Origin: Flaccisagitta enflata
Taxonomy: Eukaryota > Chaetognatha > Sagittoidea > Aphragmophora
Reading direction: 5' to 3'
NCBI GenBank assembly: GCA_965153355.1
Contig: OZ231128.1
Location: 38,936,001-39,000,000 of the forward strand
Length of the DNA: 64,000 bases
The notes below the pieces were generated by a model. It saw only the letters and a program-made list of their open reading frames with translations, ran no database searches and had not been told where the DNA came from. A program made the translations under genes and the position numbers. Shown here in pieces: positions 52,649-64,000 of this stretch. Position 1 is the stretch's first letter. Each line of letters begins with the position of its first letter.

Positions 52649-52679
52649 ACCGTAAATATGTTTAAGAGTTGAATGTTTT

Positions 52680-53635
<956 letters not shown>

Positions 53636-53733
53636 TGTTGGGAAGGGGGTTGGATGGGGGGTTGGGTGTGAAGAGGGGTTGGTCGCCCCTGCTCACCCGT
53701 TCGCAACGATATTGTGACCCCGCGTCACTTGTT
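53636..53733 (-). mobile_element. Helentron-like element C, 5' part
   Basis: Minus-strand start AACAAGTGACGCGGGGTCAC, TCGTTGCGAACGGGTGAGC, CCAACCCCTC... then directly the (CAT)n array. Confidence 0.6.
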
Positions 53734-53780
53734 CCATAGATGGTGGGAAACAGAACTTTCTTACTGGGGCTCTTTCACAT

Positions 53781-53782
53781 TC

Positions 53783-53868
<86 letters not shown>
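53781..53868. repeat. (CAA)n microsatellite
   Basis: About 29 units. Confidence 0.95.
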
Positions 53869-54194
53869 GGATGTCAAAATCAACAACAGCCCCGTCAGTT
53901 GTCATCGCTTGTGTGTTACAGCTTGAAGTTTTAAAGCCAACTCGCAATTTCTATCATAAACAATTTTCATTGATATCATCATCGTTTTCTCAATTCTGTC
54001 ATCAAATCTGGCGAAGCTCTTTTTTTTTTCTTGCACTCTTGCAATCTACTGGCACAGCACCTGTGGATAGAAATTTGTAATGCTAGAGTCACAGGAATCA
54101 GACAGATGGTACGGACGCCGTATGATCGTGAATCTACCTCCGTGGGCTGGCTGCCCAAAAAGGAATTTTGTTTTAGAGTGAAATGTTTGGGGCA

Positions 54195-55084
<890 letters not shown>

Positions 55085-55085
<1 letters not shown>

Positions 55086-55515
55086 CATCATCTTCTTTAT
55101 GAATCTATGTCGCGACCGTAGAATGCACCTGACTAAAGGTAAAGACGGATTTTACGATACATACTATGAAAGGTGGAACAATATGAGTAGGACAACATTA
55201 CATTGGAACCAAAACTAAGGTAAGGACAAGAGCCCTCACTATACCCAACTGATGTATGTGTCACTTTCTGACACTTTATATGAAGCTATCTCGTCATTAA
55301 ACCACAATTTGGTCAACTGCCAAAAATTGTAATCATTATGCAAATGAGCAATCTTAGCCAGAACAAAAGACAAACGTTTTTGCAGGTCTTCTATACAACG
55401 CCTTGTTCTATGGATTCTTCAGCCAATGAGCGATCGAGTCTTACCAAAGAATCAACCAATCGGGGTATTCTCTCCTGTCCAGTGGAAAAAAAACTCGAAG
55501 CGGGATCAGCGTGTT
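55085..55515. other. Gene-free stretch
   Basis: Nothing recognised. Confidence 0.4.
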
Positions 55516-55822
55516 TTTAAGTGCGTCCTCGCACTTCTATAAGAGGTCATGTCCGTCGGTTGGTTGGTCGGTCGGTCGGTTGGTCGGTCGGTTGGTAACG
55601 CAAACGTTTGAAATGCGCAAAACGGCTCATTCTGACGTATTTCTTCACTCCTATCACCTTTCATGCCTTACCTCATTCATTTTCATCCATCCATTCATTC
55701 ATTCATTCATTCATTCATTCATTCATTCATTCATTCATTCATTCATTCATTCATTCATTCATTCCATCATTCATCAAAAACGTTCATTCACAAGTTCTTA
55801 ATCAAGCGAGGCGCACTTATTG
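55516..55822 (-). mobile_element. Helentron-like element E with (CATT)n core
   Basis: Minus-strand closing hairpin AAGTGCG-AGGA-CGCACTT, CTTATAGAAG, (CCGA/CCAA) run 55555-55597, (CATT)n 55692-55766, and the 5' motif AAGTGCGCCTCGC, which repeats the hairpin arm. Confidence 0.65.
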
Positions 55823-55837
55823 GCCTTAACTTGGCCT

Positions 55838-56046
<209 letters not shown>

Positions 56047-56240
56047 GGAAACCACGTTTTTTATGTGGACACACATCTCTATAAGAGGTTGATTGAAGAA
56101 TAATAATCCAGTTACAAACAGCAAAATCGATGTAAGCGTTAGAATCCGAGGTTTATCTGTAAATGTCCTTAGTCTTTTTTCCAACAGAGTCTGTGTCCTT
56201 CAGCAACAAGAGATAAATCGTAAAACTTAAAAGAGAAAAA

Positions 56241-56418
56241 AACAAGGCCGGATACACGGCCACCCAAGTCACGTGCGGGTGGGCAGGGGCTTTATTTGAG
56301 GTCACGAGACTATTCGGGCAGGAGCAATAAAAATCATAAAGAATTAAAGTGCGACCAAGCAACCGATGGACGGACGGACAAAGCAGGGTGTAGAGTTGCG
56401 TGCACGCGACTAAAAATT
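56241..56418 (+). mobile_element. Helentron-like element, subfamily A
   Basis: AACAAGGCCGGATACACGGC, AGTCACGTGCGGGTGGGC, GGGCAGGAGCAATAA, GGACGGACGG, AGAGTTGCGTGCACGCGACTAAAAAT. Confidence 0.8.
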
Positions 56419-56523
56419 CTTGGATAAAATCGCGTCACAGGCGAGGTAAATGATGAAGATAAACTTGTGACAGGGCCATTAGACATAAATAAAAAAAAAA
56501 GAAAATCATTCCAGGCCAAAAGA

Positions 56524-56606
56524 GTCTGTCAGTCCATCGGTCCGTTTGTCCGTTGGTCCTTTGGTCCGTCGGGTCATCTAGTTGAAAAGTGCAAAATCGC
56601 GCGTTT
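56524..56606 (-). mobile_element. Internal B-type fragment
   Basis: AGAGTCTGTCAGTCC, GGTCCGTTTGTCCGTTGG, CTAGTTGAAAAGTGCAAAATCGCGCG; it ends where the C element starts. Confidence 0.45.
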
Positions 56607-56760
56607 TTAGTTGCGGACACACAACTCGTTAAGATCATAAGAGGCTTTGTCCGTCCGTCGGTCCGTCGCTCCGTCTGTTGGTCCGTCCATGGACTCCAGT
56701 CGAAAAGTGGGAAGATGAGCTGGGCGAGGCAGCAGTATTGTGACCCTGCGTCACTTGTTA
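56605..56760 (-). mobile_element. Helentron-like element, subfamily C, short
   Basis: Closing hairpin AGTTGTGTGTCCGCAACT, CCTCTTATGATC, (GGAC)n and start AACAAGTGACGCAGGGTCAC on the minus strand; much of the middle is missing. Confidence 0.65.
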
Positions 56761-57545
56761 GAATGTTGTTTAGCTCTAGATGGCAATATGTACTCCATAA
56801 CTAAACAAGCGAATATCCTAGAGGAACATTATGACACGTTCTTTATGAATATGAGATTTTCACTGCCACAGCCAGTTTTTCACTTAGTAGATAAATCGAT
56901 CAGAGACCTTCATTGAGCAACCCAGAACTAAGTAAAGCAAAGCCACATAGTTAATTATGTCATGGTGCACACGAAGGGTCGATTTTCATTGTCAAGTCAT
57001 GAATGAAAAAAATTCAAAGAATCTAGATATGATTAAAGACAAATTTAAAAATCATTTGAAGATGGCGCATCTATTGACAATACCTTGCTTTCTACTTATA
57101 ATAGATTCTTATCAAATTAGCCAGAATGTCTGAGACTGGTGCCAATTACTTCATTTCTTCTTACTCTTTAGATTCCTCATGGAAAAAAATTGTTTAAGTC
57201 ATTTTTGACCATAGAAATCTTGAATATAAAGTTTGTATCTTTTTTTATGCATCGCACTGTATTCTAATCACATGTAAGAAAAAGACCATGTTCTTAGAAA
57301 TGCAATTTTTTGCATTCTGAGACAAATTTAGAGCTTCGCACAAAATTACTTGCCAAATTTACTGCTCGTGTGCACCGCGACTTATTCACTTAGTTTGACC
57401 AGACTCATAGAGCTAAACCATCGCAACCAAAATTACCGATGATGAACCTCGTGCAGTCGAGCCTGGATGGGGGATGATAAAGTTCAAAATGTACTAAAGG
57501 AATGAATCCGTACACCAATCTATATGGCCTTCATTCAATGTTCCA
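56760..57545. other. Gene-free stretch
   Basis: AT-rich; an 11-base inverted pair GGTGCACACGA at 56964 and 57365-57375 is the only structure noticed. Confidence 0.4.
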
Positions 57546-57546
57546 A

Positions 57547-57660
<114 letters not shown>

Positions 57661-57765
57661 CTGTATTTGTTGTTTGAACCAATTTTTCAGTAGTTTGAGA
57701 ATGGAGTCAATAAACCAGAAAGTGAATGAATAATGAAAATATGACATCTGCTTTCCACTGATTTT

Positions 57766-58029
57766 TCAGATTTGATGATCTTTGAACTTTTGGACTGAAT
57801 TAAACATGTTAAGCATAGTCATATTGCTAGAAATGTTAAAACGTTTATGTACCACAAGACATGTTTGTAAATGTAAAATTGCAGGTTCTTGTTCTGCTTC
57901 TTGTTCTTTTAATCTGGGTTCTGAATTCTTTGATTGATCAATTGACTTTGTTCTGACAACCTTACTCACCATGTCAGCTGATTCCGCGGCAATTGCCAAC
58001 ATCGAAATGGACGTTTCATCGTTATTCAT
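57766..58029 (-). CDS. Possible small ORF or exon of unknown function
   Basis: 87 codons starting MNNDETSISMLAIAAESADM, with a Glu/Lys/Gln-rich middle (KEQEAEQEP). Unlike most frames here it is not a translated simple repeat and has mixed composition. I recognise no domain, and there is no clear splice site or promoter. It could equally be chance. Confidence 0.2.
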   Translation of the reverse strand: MNNDETSISMLAIAAESADMVSKVVRTKSIDQSKNSEPRLKEQEAEQEPAILHLQTCLVVHKRFNISSNMTMLNMFNSVQKFKDHQI

Positions 58030-58141
58030 TGGTATTAGTCATAACTAGGAGAATTGGAGAAGTAGTGTGGTTTTACAGCAGCAAAAGATAAAAAAAGAAC
58101 ATCTAAAAAGTGAGCTCTTCCTTAGCTGTGGGTATAAATAC

Positions 58142-58299
58142 ATAAGGCTAGATAAACGGCACCTAAGTCGCGAACGGTTGGGCAGGGGCAGTTATGCACA
58201 AAAATGCATACAATATACAAAATGTTATAAAGGGATGGAATGACTGTAGCCCAACCGGCTGACATGGTAAGGTATAGAGTCGCATGTCCTTGACTAAAA
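58142..58299 (+). mobile_element. Helentron-like element, subfamily A'
   Basis: ATAAGGCTAGATAAACGGC, AGTCGCGAACGGTTGGGCAGGGGC, TGACATGGTAAGGTATAG, AGTCGCATGTCCTTGACTAAAAA. The next element begins within its A tail. Confidence 0.7.
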
Positions 58300-58494
58300 A
58301 CAAGGCCGGATACACGGCTACCGAAGTCGCGTGCGGGTGAGCAGGGGCCATATTTGAGGTCACCAGACCATTTGGGCAGGAGCAGTGAGGTCAAAGAAAT
58401 AAAATCATAAAAAAAAGTAAAGTGTGACCAACCGACCGACCAACCGACCGACGGACAAAGCGGGTTGTAGAGTCGCGTGCACGCGACTAAAAAT
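58298..58494 (+). mobile_element. Helentron-like element A with perfect 18-base palindrome
   Basis: AACAAGGCCGGATACACGGC, AGTCGCGTGCGGGTGAGC, GGGCAGGAGCAGTGAGG, ACCGACCGACC run, GCGGGTTGTAG and AGTCGCGTGCACGCGACT (58471-58488). A good type copy. Confidence 0.85.
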
Positions 58495-58569
58495 GTATCA
58501 TCTCAGGCAGGAAATGGCCCAACTTTCCCAAGTGCCGCATATTAAAACTGGAAAACCTTAGCTCTCCTC

Positions 58570-58698
58570 TACACGGCATCCAAGTCACAGACGGTTGGGC
58601 AGGATCAGGAGCTGTGCTGCTAAAACCCCTTGCAATTCAAATATGTTATATACGGAGGGACGACAAGTTGTTGAATCGCGTGTCCGCGACTAAAAAGT
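58570..58698 (+). mobile_element. Helentron-like element A', 5' end lost
   Basis: TACACGGCATCCAAGTCACAGACGGTTGGGCAGG ... GAATCGCGTGTCCGCGACTAAAAAG pattern. Confidence 0.65.
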
Positions 58699-58862
58699 CA
58701 AATTACACTATTACTTAATCTTGCATAATCACATGATTTCATAATTTATCCTACTAACATTGCAAAGTTAAACATAACAAATTGAAAACTTCTTCAGATA
58801 TAAACAGTGCTCGCATCAGAGCGCCTAGCATTACCTATGCAACTGTTAAAATACAATATTTT

Positions 58863-58998
58863 TACTTGCTCGCACACCACTCTACAACCCGCTTCTGTCC
58901 ATCCATCCATCCATCGTCAAACTTTACTTTTAAAACCTTTTTGGCGTTTTTAAGCAGTTACCGCACTACTGCTCCTACCCAAATGCGTGGTTAGCCTT
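58863..58998 (-). mobile_element. Helentron-like element A, 5' end lost
   Basis: TTGCTCGCACACCACTCTAC, AACCCGCTTCTGTCCATCC, CTTTACTTTTAAAACC, ACTGCTCCTACCCAAATGC; it ends at the foldback at 59006. Confidence 0.6.
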
Positions 58999-59005
58999 TT
59001 TTTTA

Positions 59006-59230
59006 GGCAGCGGCCCCGAAGGGGAAAAAGTCCGGTTGAACACGGGACTTTTGCCTGATATTGGTTAGCACTGGCTTAAAATTAGCCCTCTTTGGCCTGA
59101 TATCCATCCTGCCATGGATGAAATCGGCCCTCTCAGGCTCAAAATCAGCCCTTTCAAGCTTCAAATCTGTCCTCTCAGGCCTCAAATCTGGCTTCTCCAC
59201 CATCAATTTAGCCCTTCGACCTCAAATCTT
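59006..59230. mobile_element. Left end of a GGGCAGCGGCCCC foldback
   Basis: GGCAGCGGCCCCGAAGGGG, AAAGTCCGGTTGAACACGGG and ACTTTTG match the left end at 11025. A 20-base minisatellite (CCCTCTCAGGCCTCAAATCT) follows. No right end was found; the TTC array takes its place. Confidence 0.65.
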
Positions 59231-59234
59231 CTCT

Positions 59235-59346
59235 TTCTTTTTCTTCTTCTTCTTCTTCTTCTTCTTCTTCTTCTTCTTCTTCTTCTTCTTCTTCTTCTTC
59301 TTCTTCTTCTTCTTCTTCTTCTTCTTCTTCTTCATCTTCTTCTTCT
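59235..59346. repeat. (TTC)n microsatellite
   Basis: About 36 units, ending in the B element. Confidence 0.95.
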
Positions 59347-59504
59347 TTTTAGTCGCGGACGAGCGACTCTATAAGAGGCTTTGTCTGTGCGTCGGTCCGT
59401 TGGTCCGTCGGTCATGGTGATCAAGTTGGAAAGTGTGAAAACACGCATTTCCGCCCCTGCCCACCCGTCCGCGACTGGTATTGGCCGTGTATCCGGCCTT
59501 GTTC
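59346..59504 (-). mobile_element. Helentron-like element B, GTCGCGGAC variant
   Basis: The minus-strand 5' motif CAGTCGCGGACGGGTGGGC and the closing arm (inverse AGTCGCGGAC) both carry TCGC where the B copy at 51272 carries TTGC in both places. Confidence 0.8.
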
Positions 59505-59949
59505 TATTTCCTCTTATTCCTGGCCAACCGCAACCTTAATGCATGGTTAAGAATAGATCAGCATGTGTTGATGCCGTGGTGCATGAGCATGGCACTTATT
59601 TTGAGTGTGTTCATGGGGGTCTTGCCAAATGGCGTAAGGCCACTGCACTGTCTTCTTAGACCTGTTCACACTGTCCTTCTTAGATGAGTTCGCGTTGGTC
59701 TTCTATGACGTGAACTTAGATAAGTTCACGCTGGTCTTCTAAGTCGTGAATTTAGACATGTTCACGCTGTTCTTAGACACTCTCACAAACAATGACACGG
59801 GTAACGCTGACAATCTACATCGCTACAGGATTAAAGGATTCTTTAGGTTTTTAGTTGGGATTGGTTAGCTTTCAATTCGTTAAGTTCCTCGAGATCAAAA
59901 TTTAAAAAAAAAGGAATTTCTTTACCTATTTTCTTCTTTTTCTTCTTTT

Positions 59950-60126
59950 TTTTTAGACGCGTGCTACGCTTTTTTGGTCGGTTGGTCTGTTGGTCGGTCA
60001 CATTTTACTTTTCTTATGATTTATATTCTTTGACCTCACCGCTCCTGCCCAAATGGTCTGGTGATCTTAAATATGGCCCCTGCCCACCCGCACGTGACTG
60101 GGGTAGCCATGTATCCGGCCTTGTTT
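59950..60126 (-). mobile_element. Helentron-like element, subfamily A
   Basis: TTTAGACGCGTGCTACGC, TTTTGGTCGGTTGG, GGTCGGTCACATTTTACTTT, CGCTCCTGCCCAAATGG, GCCCCTGCCCACCCGCACGT, ATCCGGCCTTGTTT. It shows the uninterrupted GTCAC site used for 7736-8066. Confidence 0.75.
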
Positions 60127-60154
60127 CTTTCTTTTTTTTTTTTTTGGTTTTCCT

Positions 60155-60176
60155 TTTCTTTCTTTCTTTCTTTCCT

Positions 60177-60227
<51 letters not shown>

Positions 60228-60256
60228 CTCTTTCTGTCTTTCTTTCTTTCTTTCCA
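60155..60256. repeat. (CTTT)n microsatellite
   Basis: About 24 units. Confidence 0.95.
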
Positions 60257-60390
60257 GCGCTAAACTGGGCCGAGGGGCTCCCGAACACCCTTATCTTCGG
60301 CTCCAAGCTGCTCCATCTTTCCCAGACCTCTCCTTTTTTCGCGAATTCATGTGGAAGTCAGGAAAATGAGAGAAACCTTCGCCTCGCTCG

Positions 60391-60409
60391 TTCGCTCGCT
60401 GCGAGCGAA
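60391..60409. other. 19-base palindrome in a CGCTCG-rich patch
   Basis: TTCGCTCGC-T-GCGAGCGAA, a perfect nine-base-pair hairpin with a single-base centre. Confidence 0.8.
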
Positions 60410-60443
60410 GCAGCGAGTGGCTCTCGCCGCAGTGCAATTAACT

Positions 60444-60499
<56 letters not shown>
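60444..60499. repeat. (GA)n microsatellite
   Basis: About 28 units, 90 bases before the large CT array. Confidence 0.95.
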
Positions 60500-60502
<3 letters not shown>

Positions 60503-60581
60503 TCCGGTTACTCCCATCTCAGATTAACCACCCATCAGCATTCAATACGCACAAACAAATTCGAGGACAAGAACTTCTTTT

Positions 60582-61264
<683 letters not shown>

Positions 61265-61269
61265 TCTCT

Positions 61270-61955
61270 TTTTTTTTTGGCTAATTTCCCTTTCTTTTCC
61301 ACAAGATATACGCTCAAAAGCTTAAACAAATTTCAGATGTTCTACTCCCCATTTTGTAGTCTCTTTTGTTCCGATTTGAGAAGCGTTTTATCAAATTCGC
61401 TTTTATCAAATTCTCTCAGCGTAGTCTCACCTCTCAAGTTCTAGTAATAACGACCATGTGACCTTCGGCAATCAGAATTGTTCCCATTTGTTATTGACAG
61501 TCACGTTATTGACGGGTTCTCTCACACGAGGATTGACTTCGATATCTTTCGTATCCCATATAGGATCGTCCGTCCGTCCCTCCGCCCTCTTCTCTCCCCG
61601 GCTATTAACACTAAAGCGTTGTGATCTGATCGACTAAAGCATAACAATCCTTATGCCTCTCTACAACAAGTCCAATCTCACAACGTTCGAGGCACACTCC
61701 ACCTTCCACCTCTTTTGAGGCCAATGCAACGAGTTCATTTTCATGTGAATCGATTCATAAATGTATTTGATTGTTTCTTTACTTTACTTTCTTTCTCCTT
61801 TTATTTTGCTTTGAAACGGAAGACAAAATCGCGCCGACAAAAACGGCGGCAATTTTCATCTTTGGCTTTTTGGCTTTTTGCCGCTGCGAAAAAAAAATAT
61901 GTAGATAACCTTCGGTCTGCAACTGTCCAATGTGTGTCGGATGGTTCCCATCTCT
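61270..61955. other. Gene-free stretch
   Basis: Mixed sequence; a frame of 124 codons (61715-62089) runs into CT repeats and has no recognised motif. Confidence 0.4.
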
Positions 61956-61957
61956 CG

Positions 61958-62074
<117 letters not shown>

Positions 62075-62374
62075 CTCTCTTTATTTTGACCTTCAGGTTT
62101 TTCCGGGAAAATATGAAAAGATAACTAAACAATTCTATGGGAAAAAAGCTTAAAAGGCAGATGGGGGAGCTAAAGATCCAATCCAGGAAGTCGGAATTAT
62201 GAAAATGGAGTGAAGAAGAAAAAAAGAAAGAGTAGTTGTTAAAAAGATAACAGATGTAAAACTATGAATAAATCAATCATCTTACAACAAAATCAATCAA
62301 TCTATCATTTAATCTATAAGACAAGGACTTAGTGTATGAAAACTATGGATTATTGAACCTCTGGATGGATAACT

Positions 62375-62590
62375 GAATGCATGGATGAATGAATAAATGG
62401 ATGAATGAAGGAATTAATGAATGAATGAATGAATGAATGAATGAATGAATGAATGAATGAATGAAGGAAGGAAGGAAGGAAGGAATGAATGAATGAATGA
62501 ATGAATGAATGAATGAATGAATGAATCAAAGAATGAATGAGTGAATGAATGAATGAATGAATGAATGAATGAATGAATGAATGAATGAAT
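62375..62590. repeat. (GAAT)n with a (GGAA)n patch
   Basis: GGAA at 62463-62482; GAAT on both sides. Confidence 0.95.
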
Positions 62591-62784
62591 GGACGTATAA
62601 CAATCGTTAGACACTGTGGAAAATATAAATAATTAAAGTGAAGAAACTTTTAAGAGATTTTTTTTCTTTTTTTTTTTTTTGGAAAATAAGGAAAGTCGAA
62701 AAGGAAGAAAAGGAAAAAGGGAAAAGGAAACGATGAATAACAAGATAAGAGAAAATGGAGCACCAAGGAAGTGGACCGACTTTA

Positions 62785-63062
62785 ATTGAAAGAAAGAAAG
62801 AAAGAAAGGAAGAAAAAAAGAAAGAAAAAATAGATCAATGAATGTGAGGAAGAAAGAATGAACGGAAGAAAGAAAAAAAGAAAGTATGAATGAATGAACC
62901 AAGGAAATCAATCATTTAATCTGCAAGACAAATACTAAGTGTATGAATTATTGAAACTCTGATATCTGGATAACTGATTGAATGAATAAATGAATGAATG
63001 AATGAATGAATGAATGAATGAATGAATGAATGAATGAATGAATGAATGAATGAATGAATGAT
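62785..63062. repeat. (GAAA)n then (GAAT)n
   Basis: Degenerate GAAA to 62895 and a GAAT block 62975-63061. AATCAATCATTTAATCTRYAAG repeats the flank of the previous GAAT array (62280-62345), so the two are tandem copies. Confidence 0.9.
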
Positions 63063-63563
63063 TTAAGTATAAATAACGAAATGAATGAAAGAAGGAATGC
63101 AAGAAAGCAAAGAGGAATGGAGGAAAGAATTTGCTAATGTTGGATTATGAAATGAATCAATCATTTAGCAGCGCTTCTTTTCCTACCTAAGATAAAATCA
63201 TGAAAACGAAATGTAAGCCAAAGAAAGAGACAACGTGTCAAGTGTATTCTGAAACAGCTTAGGAAAATTCATTTATTCATTTATTTAAAAGCAAGCAGAA
63301 CTCCGCGCGTACACATGAGTCTTTAACTCTTTTTTCAAATCAACTATATGCATTTCATTGATTGGAAAGTTACGCGAAAGCATCCCGAAAAAAATAACTA
63401 TGACAGCATTTTGCTCAAAAAGTCGACATTTCCATTGAGTCGATGAGAGAACGTGTACCTGCTCAATCCTCTTTATATCTACGCAATGTGTAATATCGAT
63501 TTCACGTTTCATTTACTACCAGTCTGTCACTATACTATGCTGTCATACTACGACTCTACCGTT

Positions 63564-63565
<2 letters not shown>

Positions 63566-63627
<62 letters not shown>
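63566..63627. repeat. (GA)n microsatellite
   Basis: Preceded by TACGACTCTACCGTTCTGAG, similar to the sequence before the next array. Confidence 0.95.
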
Positions 63628-63629
<2 letters not shown>

Positions 63630-63715
63630 CACTTAATATGAAATGTGTAAATTGTAATGTCGATTTATCGTTTGTTTTACACTCATACTGTCAATATATA
63701 CGACTCTATCCTTCA

Positions 63716-63995
<280 letters not shown>

Positions 63996-64000
63996 GAGAC

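Noticed and set aside
56964-57375. Possible TIR element with GGTGCACACGA ends
   Set aside because: Only 11 bases pair, with no target duplication and no second copy.

Overview
This window comes from the nuclear genome of an animal, most likely an invertebrate bilaterian. The evidence is a spliced doublesex/mab-3 related (DMRT) gene with consensus GT/AG introns, a Penelope-type reverse transcriptase remnant, a tRNA-derived SINE, many small DNA transposons and an extreme load of simple repeats. I cannot name the species from the sequence. There are no operons, rRNA genes or CRISPR arrays.

The main gene is on the minus strand. Exon 1 (48509-48234) carries the first half of a DM zinc-binding domain. 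Exon 2 (18283-17815) carries the second half plus an acidic, Ser/Pro-rich stretch. They are joined by a phase-0 intron of 29,950 bases. The residues around the junction are closest to the DMRT3/Dmrt93B group. A consensus 5' splice site ends exon 2, so at least one more exon lies further left; I could not find it in 1-17,800. Nearly half of the window is therefore intron 1, and most or all of 1-17,814 may be intron 2. Exon 2 sits between a 130-base (CT)n tract, which serves as the polypyrimidine tract of its acceptor, and a (TTG)n array just after its donor.

The left 17.8 kb also holds a truncated, rearranged reverse transcriptase (1-350, minus) and a plus-strand, frameshifted gene (about 11582-12542). 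The latter resembles the TPT1/KptA RNA 2'-phosphotransferase fold but lacks key active-site residues.

Almost everything else is repeats. (1) About 40 copies of a short element family share the layout 5' AACAAGG - 10-base subterminal motif - internal GGAC/GACC tetranucleotide run - terminal hairpin - CTAAAAA 3'. The 5' motif is the inverted copy of the hairpin's outer arm, and the two change together between subfamilies. This looks like non-autonomous Helentron (HINE/DINE-1-like) elements; one paralogous empty site shows insertion inside a T run with no target duplication. (2) A foldback family with GGGCAGCGGCCCC ends has a different minisatellite in each copy. (3) Other foldbacks and MITEs are present, several with visible target-site duplications, and some nested inside family (1). 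(4) Huge microsatellites include (CAA)n of 1.1 kb, (CT)n of 0.67 kb and (GT)n of 0.29 kb. (5) A 1.8-kb, 29-base satellite lies in the DMRT intron.

For the element families I use these labels: A (GTCGCGTGC type), A' (GTCGCGGAC type with GTTGGGCAGGAGC), B (GGTATTGG type), C (GACGCGGGGTCAC type), D (AGATGC hairpin) and E (GTGCG hairpin with CATT core). Strand is given so that the hairpin is at the 3' end. Microsatellite borders are good to a few bases.
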